In this document: positions 42,349 through 50,073 of the stretch, piece by piece
Layout: each line of letters starts with the position of its first letter
Position numbering within the stretch: position 1 is the first letter of the stretch
Source: Cellulosilyticum lentocellum DSM 5427
Lineage (GTDB): Bacteria > Bacillota > Clostridia > Lachnospirales > Cellulosilyticaceae
Direction of reading: 5' to 3'
Assembly (NCBI RefSeq): GCF_000178835.2
Contig: NC_015275.1
Coordinates: 2,873,001-2,937,000, forward strand
Length of the DNA: 64,000 nucleotides
Notes under the pieces: model-generated
What the model saw: only the letters and a program-made list of their open reading frames with translations
Told to the model about the DNA's origin: nothing
Database searches by the model: none
Translations under genes and position numbers: made by a program

Positions 42349-43380
42349 ATGGATATCTTAATTGGAACAGCTCTATTACTCGCAGTATTAGGACTCTTTA
42401 CTTTATTTAGCTATAAGGCGCCAAATGGTATGAAAGCTATGGGTGCTCTTGCAAATGCAGCTTGTGCAAGCTTCTTAGTCGAAGCTTTCCATGATGCATT
42501 CTTCGGTGGTGTATTAAATATAGAATTTTTACAAGGCGTAGGGGCTGCTAATGGTAGTCTTGGTGGTGTTGCAGCTGGTATTTTAGTACCACTTGCTTTA
42601 GGTGTATCACCTGTTTACGCTGTTCTTACTGGACTTGCTTGCTCAGGCTTTGGTATTTTACCAGGCTTCGTGGCAGGTTACCTTATTTCTTATGTGGTAA
42701 AATTCCTTGAGAAAAAAGTACCAGCTGGTTTAGACCTTATCGTAATCATTGTGATTGCAGCACCTCTTTCACGTTTAATTGCTACAGGCATGACACCTAT
42801 TGTGGATAGTACTTTGTTAAAAATTGGTGATGTCCTCCTTTCATCAGCAAATGCTAGCCCGATCATCATGGGTATTATCTTAGGGGGTATCTTAACAGTT
42901 GTTGCTACTGCACCACTTAGTTCTATGGCCCTTACAGCAATGCTTGGGCTTACAGGTATTCCAATGGCCATCGGTGCGTTAGCCGTATTCGGCTCTTCTT
43001 TCATGAACTTTATCTTCTTCAAAAAAATGAAATTTGGAACAAAGAAAGATACAATCGCTGTAGCTATTGAACCACTTACTCAAGCAGACCTTATTAGTGC
43101 TAACCCTATTCCAGTTTATGCAACTAATTTCATCGGTGGGGCAATGAGTGGTATTATCGTAGCGCTTATGGGACTTACTAATATGACTCCAGGTACAGCA
43201 ACACCTATTGCTGGTTTTGCCGTTATGTTCGCTTATAATCCTCCAATGCAAGTTTTAATTGCTGCTGCTGGATGTATTGCTGTAAGTGTCCTTAGTGGTT
43301 ACATCGGCTACTTTATCTTTAAGAACCATAAAATTAAAACAGCTGCTGAAATCAGGGGAACTGAGGCAACTATTTTATAA
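42349..43380 (+). CDS. PTS-EIIC-like membrane protein in the serine dehydratase operon (343 aa)
   Basis: Eight to ten hydrophobic segments, high in Gly and Ala, with the features of the PTS_EIIC_2 family (LANAACASFLVEAFHDAFFG; NGSLGGVAAGILVPLALGVS; IIMGIILGGILTVVATAPLS). There are no IIA or IIB domains and no such genes nearby, so phosphotransfer is unlikely to be its mode. It is the third gene of the serine dehydratase operon. A role in serine uptake or product export fits the context and is inference. The start follows GCGGAGGC. Confidence 0.8.
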   Translation: MDILIGTALLLAVLGLFTLFSYKAPNGMKAMGALANAACASFLVEAFHDAFFGGVLNIEFLQGVGAANGSLGGVAAGILVPLALGVSPVYAVLTGLACSGFGILPGFVAGYLISYVVKFLEKKVPAGLDLIVIIVIAAPLSRLIATGMTPIVDSTLLKIGDVLLSSANASPIIMGIILGGILTVVATAPLSSMALTAMLGLTGIPMAIGALAVFGSSFMNFIFFKKMKFGTKKDTIAVAIEPLTQADLISANPIPVYATNFIGGAMSGIIVALMGLTNMTPGTATPIAGFAVMFAYNPPMQVLIAAAGCIAVSVLSGYIGYFIFKNHKIKTAAEIRGTEATIL

Positions 43381-43417
43381 AAATAATTGATATTCACATC
43401 ATCTCCTATTACCAATT

Positions 43418-43486
43418 AAAAGCTATAGCTTTTTCTAAGTCATCTCGTTTAAGTAACTGATTTCTTAGAAAAGCTATAGCTTTTTA
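43418..43486 (+). terminator. Terminator of the serine dehydratase operon
   Basis: A long stem pairs 43418-43439 (AAAAGCTATAGCTTTTTCTAAG) arm-to-arm with 43464-43484 (CTTAGAAAAGCTATAGCTTTT), one bulged base, ending in a T-run. Confidence 0.85.
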
Positions 43487-43595
43487 TGTACCATTTCTTA
43501 ACAAATCTTAATACTTTCATGATATTCAATTTAATATTTTTTGGTTATAATATATTTATAATAATAAAAAAAGAAAAAATAGAGAGAGTTATCGT

Positions 43596-44204
43596 ATGAA
43601 TGAAAAAATTATATCTAAAAAAGTGCTTCGGCTTATATCCATTCTAGGCATCGTTGCTACTATTCTAGCTATTATTTATGGCTATCAAAAAGGCATCTTT
43701 ACTTCTACTGATAGACTTCAAGCAGCTGTTAAAGAAGCAGGTATTTGGGGACCTCTTTTATTTATTGGAATTCAAATCGTACAAGTTGTTGTACCTATTA
43801 TTCCTGGAGGTATTACTTGTGTGGCAGGCGTTGTGATTTTTGGACCTTTAGAAGGTTTCCTCTATAACTACATAGGTATTGTTATTGGTTCCATTATTAA
43901 CTTTGCCTTAGCCCGCTCTTATGGTCAAACCTTCATCCGCAGTATGGTCTCAGAAAAACTCTACGAAAAATACATTGGCTGGCTCAGTGAAAGAGAACGC
44001 TTTGACAAGCTTTTCGCCCTAGCCATCTTCTTTCCAGTAGCACCAGATGACTTTTTATGTATGCTAGCAGGCCTTACTAAAATGACTTATAAGAAGTTTA
44101 CTACCATTATTCTATTGGGTAAACCAGCAGCCTTAATGGCTTATAGCTTTAGCTTAACAGCTGTACTTCAGTTTGTAACACGCTATGTTACAAGATACTT
44201 ATAG
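43596..44204 (+). CDS. TVP38/TMEM64-family (VTT domain) membrane protein (202 aa)
   Basis: Five or six membrane segments with the VTT (DedA-like) core: IIPGGITCVAGVVIFGPLEG, the re-entrant GSIINFALARSYG and FPVAPDDFLCMLAGLTKM. Family members include eukaryotic TMEM41/VMP1 scramblases and bacterial DedA proteins, some of which flip lipid carriers or phospholipids. Monocistronic with a weak ribosome-binding site (AGAGAG). Substrate not evident. Confidence 0.9.
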   Translation: MNEKIISKKVLRLISILGIVATILAIIYGYQKGIFTSTDRLQAAVKEAGIWGPLLFIGIQIVQVVVPIIPGGITCVAGVVIFGPLEGFLYNYIGIVIGSIINFALARSYGQTFIRSMVSEKLYEKYIGWLSERERFDKLFALAIFFPVAPDDFLCMLAGLTKMTYKKFTTIILLGKPAALMAYSFSLTAVLQFVTRYVTRYL

Positions 44205-44220
44205 GGTACAATAAAAGTAA

Positions 44221-44285
44221 AAAAGTAAGAAACTACCATCCTCTAGCACTTCAATAATGCTAGAGGATGGTGGTTTCTTACTTTT
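44221..44285. terminator. Very long bidirectional terminator between VTT and rhomboid genes
   Basis: Bases 44221-44248 pair with 44258-44285 over 28 positions with a 9-base loop and few mismatches. The outer AAAA/TTTT pairs give U-tracts on both strands. The rhomboid stop codon lies within the right arm. Confidence 0.88.
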
Positions 44286-44841
44286 TATTCATTACAAAAC
44301 CTAAGCCACAACCACAAATACCTCCTATGATATGAGTCAGTTGTGAAATATTATCTTGACTGATAAGGCCATTAATGATTTCATTTCCTATATAAGCTGC
44401 AGCTACTAAAATAAGTGTTAAAGGAATGCCACCTTGCTTAATATTAGCAAAGGAACTTAAAAGAATCAACATAAAAGCAATACCACTTGCCCCTAACAAG
44501 GCGGTATCAAAAAAAATAATATTGATTAAACCTGTTATAAAAGCCGTAAAAACAATCATCCCTAATAGTTTTTTACTCCCATACTTTTCTTCTAGCATAG
44601 GACCTACCAAAAGAATGAGCATAAAGTTATTTAAAAAATGCTGCCAATCAGCATGTCCTAAAATATGTGTAAATAAACGTATGTAAGAAAGTGGATTTAG
44701 AGGTGAACTCTTATAAACACAAAATAAAAGTTGTGTAGATAGACCTGCTGTTAAGTAACCTAATATAACTGCAAAAAGAGAAAGAAGCGTAAAACTTAAG
44801 ATGACGGGGGAATTATATTTAATCTTTTTTAAGTAATTCAT
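44278..44841 (-). CDS. Rhomboid-family intramembrane serine protease (187 aa)
   Basis: Six membrane helices form the minimal rhomboid core. The catalytic dyad is visible: the nucleophile Ser in LLGASGIAFM (GxSG motif, helix 4) and His in LTHIIGGICG (helix 6). The HADWQHFLNNFMLI stretch supplies the conserved helix-2 His and Asn. Of two adjacent ATG codons (44844, 44841) the second has AGGAGG at better spacing. It cleaves membrane-spanning substrates; none can be predicted. It is monocistronic and convergent with the VTT gene. Confidence 0.94.
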   Translation of the reverse strand: MNYLKKIKYNSPVILSFTLLSLFAVILGYLTAGLSTQLLFCVYKSSPLNPLSYIRLFTHILGHADWQHFLNNFMLILLVGPMLEEKYGSKKLLGMIVFTAFITGLINIIFFDTALLGASGIAFMLILLSSFANIKQGGIPLTLILVAAAYIGNEIINGLISQDNISQLTHIIGGICGCGLGFVMNKK

Positions 44842-44896
44842 CATTTCCTCCTATTACTTTTTTATTAGTATAGCACAGGAAAATAATAGCGTCATC

Positions 44897-46366
44897 TTAC
44901 AAATTTTTTATTACCCCGATTAGCTTACCCATAGCTCTAAATTCACCATCTTCAATAACAATCGGTCGATATTTAGGATTTTCACTTACTAATAAAATAT
45001 GCTCTTCTTCCTGAACAATTCGCTTGAGTGTGATGGCTCCATTATAGTAAATTGCAGCAATCTCATGGTCACTCACACTACCTGCTTGGATGACTACATA
45101 GTCACCATCATCAATACCTGCCCCAATCATACTATCTCCTTGTACATGCAGCATATAAGTATTCTTTTTATGTCCTGTTAATTCTCCTGGTATTTCAAAG
45201 CTGCCACATGTATCATCTACTACTTCAATAGGCATACCAGCTGCAATATCAGAATAAATCGGTAGGCTTTGTACATCTTCTTGCTTAACTTCATCAATAT
45301 AAGTCTCTCCTGCACTTGTGTCTTGCTTAAAGATGGTTTCAAGGCCTGTTAATTTATTAATATATTTATAAGTTTCCACATACCATGGTAAATGAGAGGC
45401 TTGATGATTATTTAGCTGATTGGTCATAAAGATTTCTAATGGTGTAGGTTCTAAAGAAATCTGTTTCTTAGCCTTTACTTTTCCTTTTTGTCTCATTCCT
45501 TTTAAGCGCCTTACTCTTCCAGTCATATCATAGCCTAACTTTTTGTAACTAGTTCCTCTCGTAAGCCCCAACATTCTAGAAAACTCAGGCTTAATAGCTA
45601 CCAAGAAAAGAACCTCTCCTTTTTGCTCTTTTCTTAATAAACCAAGGAGTTCTAACTGTACCTCGGTTAATAAATGGGCATCATCTACAATCAAATGTAC
45701 ATACTGTCCTTTCAGTCTGCCCTCTTTAAGCGCTATTAAAAGCCTTAAATCTCTTTGACTAGTCGTCATTTTACCTTGTTCTTCTAATTCAACCTCTATA
45801 TATGTTTTCAGTGCCCATAACGCTTGTCTGGTTTTTCCTTTTTTAGGCCATTTCATTTCACAACCAACGCGATCTGCATCTAAATAGCCCTCTAATGAAG
45901 TGTAACCTTTAACATCCATCCATTTCATTTCTTCTTTTAAAAGACGCTTTTCTTTTAAGCATTTTACACGTGGATATTCTTTTTTCACCTGATGAATGGC
46001 TTCTTCCAATAACATTTCTGGTATTTCTTCTATATAAATATATGGCTTTTCTTTAAAACATTCCTGAGCTAATTGGACTAACAAGTCTTCTAATCTATAG
46101 ATTATTCCTTGATTTAAATGGCTATCACTTTCAAATAAGCTCATATTTTCTATACTTTTAACAGTCGCTAATTGCTGCTTAGCGACTTCATAAGCTTCAC
46201 TTTTAATTGCAACAAAAAGGAGTTTTTTTCCTGTATTTTCTAATAGGTAGAGCATACGTGCAATCCCAATAGTCGTTTTTCCTGCCTGTTCTTCTCCTTT
46301 AATGATGCTTTGTCCTGTAATAGGATGGTGTGCTATTTTCTTTTGTGAATAAGTTAATTTTTGCAT
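44897..46366 (-). CDS. UvrD-like NTPase domain fused to a LexA-type S24 autopeptidase (489 aa)
   Basis: The N-terminal ~310 residues look like domain 1 of an SF1 helicase: Q-motif-like TYSQKKIAHHPITG, a degenerate Walker A GEEQAGKT (24-31) and a Walker B VDDAH (227-231) where the usual DE pair is DD. No second RecA domain is present. The C-terminal ~120 residues are a LexA/UmuD-type peptidase: cleavage site Ala376-Gly377 in IAAGMPIE, catalytic Ser412 in QGDSMIG and Lys448 in TLKRI. There is no helix-turn-helix, so it is not a standard LexA repressor. It may be a DNA-damage-sensing NTPase released by RecA-stimulated self-cleavage. Monocistronic. Confidence 0.88.
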   Translation of the reverse strand: MQKLTYSQKKIAHHPITGQSIIKGEEQAGKTTIGIARMLYLLENTGKKLLFVAIKSEAYEVAKQQLATVKSIENMSLFESDSHLNQGIIYRLEDLLVQLAQECFKEKPYIYIEEIPEMLLEEAIHQVKKEYPRVKCLKEKRLLKEEMKWMDVKGYTSLEGYLDADRVGCEMKWPKKGKTRQALWALKTYIEVELEEQGKMTTSQRDLRLLIALKEGRLKGQYVHLIVDDAHLLTEVQLELLGLLRKEQKGEVLFLVAIKPEFSRMLGLTRGTSYKKLGYDMTGRVRRLKGMRQKGKVKAKKQISLEPTPLEIFMTNQLNNHQASHLPWYVETYKYINKLTGLETIFKQDTSAGETYIDEVKQEDVQSLPIYSDIAAGMPIEVVDDTCGSFEIPGELTGHKKNTYMLHVQGDSMIGAGIDDGDYVVIQAGSVSDHEIAAIYYNGAITLKRIVQEEEHILLVSENPKYRPIVIEDGEFRAMGKLIGVIKNL

Positions 46367-46446
46367 GTCCGCCCTCCTTCTTATGTTTTACTGATTACTT
46401 TTTATTATACGAATTTATGTCATCTTAATCAAGCAAGAAAGATAGC

Positions 46447-46479
46447 AAAAAAAGACTACCGCAACTTAGTGCAATAGTC
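46447..46479 (-). terminator. Terminator of the hsp20 gene
   Basis: On the minus strand GACTATTGCA (from 46479) pairs with TGCGGTAGTC (to 46454) with two G-U pairs and a 6-base loop, then seven T residues (complement of 46447-46453). Confidence 0.85.
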
Positions 46480-46495
46480 CTCTAGGTCTTAACTT

Positions 46496-46942
46496 TTATT
46501 GGATTTCAATTAATCGTTTTGCTTTTGGTACTTCTTCTTTTGGAATATTTATCTTCAATACACCTTCTTCTAGTTTAGCTGTAATGCCTTCAACTTTAAC
46601 ATCTTTTAAGCTAATTGCACGCTCCATAGAAGTCATGCGACGTTCTCTATGGATATAGTGATCTTTTTCATCATTTACTTCTTGTTTTTGTTGCACGGCT
46701 ATAATCAATTGATCATTCTGATAGTCAATAGCAATGTCTTCTTTTTTAACGCCTGGCATCTCTGCTTCAATAGCATAGCCATTCGCATCTTCTTTAATAT
46801 CTACCTTAAAGGTGTCATACTTAAAATCCCTTAAGCCGAGAAGATCATTGTTAAAAAAGTCATCCATTACATGATAAAAGTCTGCAAATCCGTTGTTGTT
46901 CCTTTGAACTGCTTGACGATTGAATGGTGTTAATCCAAACAT
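46496..46942 (-). CDS. Small heat shock protein, Hsp20/alpha-crystallin family (148 aa)
   Basis: A holdase chaperone that forms oligomers and keeps unfolding proteins soluble. A short N-terminal arm (MFGLTPFNRQ...) precedes the alpha-crystallin domain (about 42-135: FKVDIKEDANGYAIEAEMPG, then MERAISLKDVKVEGITAKLE and GVLKINIPK). The C-terminal extension is short and has the IxI-like RLIEIQ. It is monocistronic, directly controlled by a CIRCE operator 38 bases upstream, so it belongs to the HrcA regulon in this organism. Confidence 0.96.
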   Translation of the reverse strand: MFGLTPFNRQAVQRNNNGFADFYHVMDDFFNNDLLGLRDFKYDTFKVDIKEDANGYAIEAEMPGVKKEDIAIDYQNDQLIIAVQQKQEVNDEKDHYIHRERRMTSMERAISLKDVKVEGITAKLEEGVLKINIPKEEVPKAKRLIEIQ

Positions 46943-46979
46943 ATAAACTCCTCCTCTAAGAAACCTTTTTATAGTTTTG

Positions 46980-47045
46980 TTAGCACTCTAATTGGTCGAG
47001 TGCTAATTACACTTATAATATAGGCTTCTTAAATGTTATTGTCAA
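46980..47045 (-). promoter_or_regulatory. SigA promoter and CIRCE (HrcA) operator of hsp20
   Basis: TTAGCACTC (46980-46988), nine bases, GAGTGCTAA (46998-47006): a perfect CIRCE element. On the minus strand TTGACA (complement of 47040-47045), 17 bases and TATATT (complement of 47017-47022) form the promoter, so the operator covers the transcription start. Confidence 0.95.
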
Positions 47046-47104
47046 GTATTTTTTTATTTTTTTATAAAAATTTTGTATTTACGAAATTTGCTTTAAACCT
47101 TCAT

Positions 47105-47127
47105 TAAAAAAGAGCCGTACATGGCTC
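47105..47127 (-). terminator. Terminator of the flavin reductase gene
   Basis: GAGCC (47112-47116) and GGCTC (47123-47127) form a hairpin, followed on the minus strand by six T residues. Confidence 0.8.
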
Positions 47128-47131
47128 CTTT

Positions 47132-47881
47132 TTACTGGCTAAATAATTCATAATAAATGCGATCTTTACTTACGCCTAACCCAAGTAAACTTTCCTCTAA
47201 AGCTTTCATAAATACTGGTGGCCCACAAAGATAAAAAGTACTTTCTAAATTGGCTTCTGTACTTAACCATTCTTTAGTAACAAAGCCTATTTCATCATAG
47301 TCTCTTCCTTTTTCATCTTCTGCTAGAGGATTAGAATAAAAAACCGTATTTCTGAAGCCCTTTAGTTCTGCAATCATGTGAATATCTGTTTTAAATGGAT
47401 GAAGCTTTGAGTTTTGCACGGCTTGAATAAAATGAACTGATTTTCTAGTATCAGCTGCTTGATAAAGCATGGATAATAGTGGAGTGATGCCTATCCCACC
47501 TGATATGAGGGTAATAGGTGCTTCTGCGCTCTCTTCTTTTAAAGTAAATAACCCCATAGGAATCATGGCTTCAATACAATCTCCTATCTGTAATCTTTCA
47601 TGAAGATACGTACTTATTAACCCACCTGGTATTTTTTTAACACTGATACGATAAAGCTCGTCATTAGGAATGATGGATAAACTATAGGTTCTCAGCACAT
47701 CTTTATAAGCTGCTTCCTCTGTTACTATTTTAAAAGGAAGATATTGCCCTGCTTCATGTTTGACAAGTTTGCCACCATCTTCTGCTTTAAAGTAAAAAGA
47801 AGTAATATCCTCACACTCTTTAATTCGATCAACCAAAACAAGTTTCCTAAAACCGCTCCATTTGCCATCTTGTTTCATCAT
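47132..47881 (-). CDS. Ferredoxin-NADP reductase-like flavoprotein (249 aa)
   Basis: An FAD-binding barrel (residues 10-115) with RTYSLSIIPND for flavin binding and the phosphate loop GGLISTYLHE leads into an NAD(P)-binding domain with GGIGITPLLSMLYQA and the C-terminal YLCGPPVFMKALEESL. The closest relatives by motif are the reductase halves of flavohemoglobins, but there is no globin domain and no 2Fe-2S domain, so the electron acceptor is unknown. The promoter carries a Fur/PerR-like palindrome over its -10 box, suggesting iron or peroxide control and possibly a role in ferric or oxidative-stress reduction. Confidence 0.88.
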   Translation of the reverse strand: MMKQDGKWSGFRKLVLVDRIKECEDITSFYFKAEDGGKLVKHEAGQYLPFKIVTEEAAYKDVLRTYSLSIIPNDELYRISVKKIPGGLISTYLHERLQIGDCIEAMIPMGLFTLKEESAEAPITLISGGIGITPLLSMLYQAADTRKSVHFIQAVQNSKLHPFKTDIHMIAELKGFRNTVFYSNPLAEDEKGRDYDEIGFVTKEWLSTEANLESTFYLCGPPVFMKALEESLLGLGVSKDRIYYELFSQ

Positions 47882-47900
47882 TTTTCTCCTTTTTCTTTGT

Positions 47901-47940
47901 TAATAATAATTATTATATAATATGGCATAAATTAATCCAA
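47901..47940 (-). promoter_or_regulatory. Promoter with a Fur/PerR-type 7-1-7 palindrome
   Basis: TAATAATAATTATTA (47901-47915) is a perfect 7-1-7 inverted repeat, matching the Fur (TGATAATnATTATCA) and PerR (TTATAATnATTATAA) boxes at all but positions 2 and 14. On the minus strand TTGGAT (complement of 47935-47940), 17 bases and TATAAT (complement of 47912-47917) make the promoter; the palindrome overlaps the -10 box. Confidence 0.75.
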
Positions 47941-47999
47941 GTCCATTTATATTATATTTTTCATTATCTTATATGATTTATACTCCTTTTTCATAAATA

Positions 48000-48072
48000 A
48001 AGAGGCTACCTATGAAACTTATCTCAAATACACGATATCGTGTATTAAAGTATTATTTCCAGACAGCCTCTT
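48000..48072. repeat. Nested palindrome, AGAGGCT/AATACA repeat family, copy 1
   Basis: Outer arms AGAGGCT (48001-48007) and AGCCTCT (48065-48071) enclose a perfect 20-base palindrome AATACACGATATCGTGTATT (48027-48046). It lies about 80 bases past the stop of the adaptor gene on the minus strand and could act as its terminator (CCTCTTTATTT). A second element of the same architecture is at 63091-63196. Confidence 0.65.
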
Positions 48073-48151
48073 ATCATTTTCTTAATTACGTCCTTTTAAG
48101 AAGTCGTAACTATTTCTTCTACAACAACTTGATTTGTTAGTGAAGCCCTAT

Positions 48152-49312
48152 TTAATAATAAATAATAGCATTTACTTCATAACCTTGTTTTAAAACTGCT
48201 TGATTTTCTGTTACCTCTAATTCTACACTAATCATATTTTCTCCGTTAACAACTTTAGCTGCTTGGGCAATACGTGATACCTTAGCGCTGATTGCATCAT
48301 CTGGGCTCGCTGCTAAGTATAGATCAGCTTTTTCTCCTACTTTAATTTTATTGATAAAGGCTTCTGGTACATCCACTAGAGCGGTTAACTTACTAGGGTC
48401 AATAAGACGCATGATAGGTTCTCCACCTTTTAGCCGCGTTCCTTCAGTTACTAGTATTTCATAAACAACTCCTTCTTTCTGATCCAAAACAATAGCTTTA
48501 TCTTTTAAATAAGCTTTAGTGAGTTTAGCTTTCATTTCTTTCAGCTCAGTTTCTGCTGTTTGTATCTTAATATCTAAGGTCTCTACTTTGCTTGCTTTTT
48601 CTGTACTTGTATTACTTACTGTTAACTGCAAGCTATCTATTGACCCCTTAAGACTATCTACCTCTAATTGCTTACTTGTTGTCAGCTGCTTTAATGCATT
48701 TTCCGCTTGATACTTATTATTTTTAAGTTCTGCTAAACTCATTTCTTTATCTTTTAGTTCTTTATCTGATATCCCTCCTACTTCTATTAAACTCTTACTC
48801 ACCTCATAATCTTTTTCTGCTATACTAATCTGCTGGTCTAATATTTTAATTTGTTCTTCAATCTTTATAAGTTCAGGATCTGTACCATTTGATAACTGAT
48901 TTTGTTTTGTCTTTAACTCACTATTTTTTTGATTAATAGTAACACTTTGTGGATCTAAACTATTATAGGCAGCTTCTCTTTCTACTTTTAAAAGCTGAAT
49001 TTCTTGTTCTTTTTTAATCATTTCATTTTTATAGCTTTCATAATCTAAAGTCATAAGCTGAGTACCTTTTTCGACAAGATCCCCCGCTTTTAAATCAATG
49101 GTTTCAATAGTAGCTGGAAAATCTACTGCTAATTCTCTAATAGTTGCAGCTTCTACTTTTCCAAATACATCTAATTGATTCACTTCCTGATTAACTTCTA
49201 CTTCTTTTACTAATTCCTGTGCATTCACTTCTTGTGAGTTGCAACCAGTCATTGAAACACTTCCTAAGATAATTCCTGTGCTTAATAAAAATAAACTAAA
49301 TTGCTTTTTCAT
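48152..49312 (-). CDS. Efflux adaptor lipoprotein, HlyD/MacA family (386 aa)
   Basis: A signal peptide with lipobox SMTGC gives lipidated Cys24, so the adaptor is anchored on the outer face of the membrane. A half lipoyl domain (IETIDLKAGDLVEKGTQLMT) is followed by a long coiled-coil hairpin (about 95-275) and the second half (VVYEILVTEGTRLKGGEPIM), then a beta-barrel domain (LTALVDVPEAFINKIKVGEK). It is the last gene of a MacAB-like operon; its start overlaps the ATPase gene by 17 bases. Substrate may be a peptide, drug or lipid. Confidence 0.9.
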   Translation of the reverse strand: MKKQFSLFLLSTGIILGSVSMTGCNSQEVNAQELVKEVEVNQEVNQLDVFGKVEAATIRELAVDFPATIETIDLKAGDLVEKGTQLMTLDYESYKNEMIKKEQEIQLLKVEREAAYNSLDPQSVTINQKNSELKTKQNQLSNGTDPELIKIEEQIKILDQQISIAEKDYEVSKSLIEVGGISDKELKDKEMSLAELKNNKYQAENALKQLTTSKQLEVDSLKGSIDSLQLTVSNTSTEKASKVETLDIKIQTAETELKEMKAKLTKAYLKDKAIVLDQKEGVVYEILVTEGTRLKGGEPIMRLIDPSKLTALVDVPEAFINKIKVGEKADLYLAASPDDAISAKVSRIAQAAKVVNGENMISVELEVTENQAVLKQGYEVNAIIYY

Positions 49313-50015
49313 ATCCTTCTCCCCTTATCTTTGTAGACTGTTCTTCACAAATACAACCGTCTTTCACCATAATTAAATGTGTTCCATAATCTGCCGCTTC
49401 CCTTGAATGGGTAACTTGAACAATGGTTTTCCCTTGTGTTTGATTAATCACTTGTAAAAGTTCCATAATCTCTTTTCCTGTTTTACTATCTAAATTTCCA
49501 ATAGGTTCATCTGCAAAAATAATATCTGGTTTATTAATAAGTGCTCTTGCAATGGCCACTCTTTGTTGCTGACCACCTGAAAGCTCTCTTGGTGTATGCC
49601 TTCTACGCTCTGTCAATCCTACAATTCTCAGGATTTCTTCTAAATCCTCTTTATAATCCTTCATTTTTTTACCATCTAATAAAATCGGTAACATAATATT
49701 TTCTTCTACATTTAAGTTGGGAATCAAATTGTAAAACTGAAATACAAACCCTATATCACGTCTACGCATTTCACTTTCTGCTTGATCCTTCATTGTAGAT
49801 AATTCTTTGCCATTAATCTTAATAGTCCCAGTAGTTGGTTTATCTAGCCCTCCTATTAAATAAAGCAAGGTGCTTTTCCCTGAACCAGAAGGCCCCATAA
49901 TTGAATAAAAGCTTCCCTTTTCAACTGTTAAGTTGATATCTTTTAAAATCTCTACTTTTTCACTCCCTAAATCATAGCTTTTGCATAAATGATTGGTTTC
50001 TATTACATAGGACAT
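49296..50015 (-). CDS. ABC transporter ATP-binding protein, MacB/LolD type (239 aa)
   Basis: Walker A GPSGSGKST (41-49), Q-loop FQFYNLIPNL, signature LSGGQQQRVAIARAL, Walker B IIFADEP and the switch His in VTHSREAADYG are complete. The GNLDSKTG D-loop region and EKGSFYSIMG opening are diagnostic of the MacB/LolD/FtsE-like subfamily, which drives extracytoplasmic mechanotransmission rather than transport through the membrane pore. Operon order is permease, ATPase, adaptor. Confidence 0.95.
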   Translation of the reverse strand: MSYVIETNHLCKSYDLGSEKVEILKDINLTVEKGSFYSIMGPSGSGKSTLLYLIGGLDKPTTGTIKINGKELSTMKDQAESEMRRRDIGFVFQFYNLIPNLNVEENIMLPILLDGKKMKDYKEDLEEILRIVGLTERRRHTPRELSGGQQQRVAIARALINKPDIIFADEPIGNLDSKTGKEIMELLQVINQTQGKTIVQVTHSREAADYGTHLIMVKDGCICEEQSTKIRGEGYEKAI

Positions 50016-50073
50016 TTCTACTCCTCCTCATATTCTTTACTAATACCAATTTTATTTCTATCACTCTATCCAA

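Noticed and set aside
43596-44204. Calling the VTT protein DedA proper
   Set aside because: The core motifs match the wider TVP38/TMEM64 family; the DedA-specific N-terminal pattern is not clear.
44897-46366. Annotating the S24-domain protein as the LexA repressor
   Set aside because: It lacks the N-terminal winged helix, is more than twice LexA length, and its N-domain reads as a UvrD-like NTPase.
48027-48046. The 20-base palindrome AATACACGATATCGTGTATT as an operator of the flavin reductase
   Set aside because: It is more than 100 bases upstream of that promoter and lies within a hairpin whose architecture recurs at 63091-63196 at gene ends, so a terminator-type repeat is more likely.
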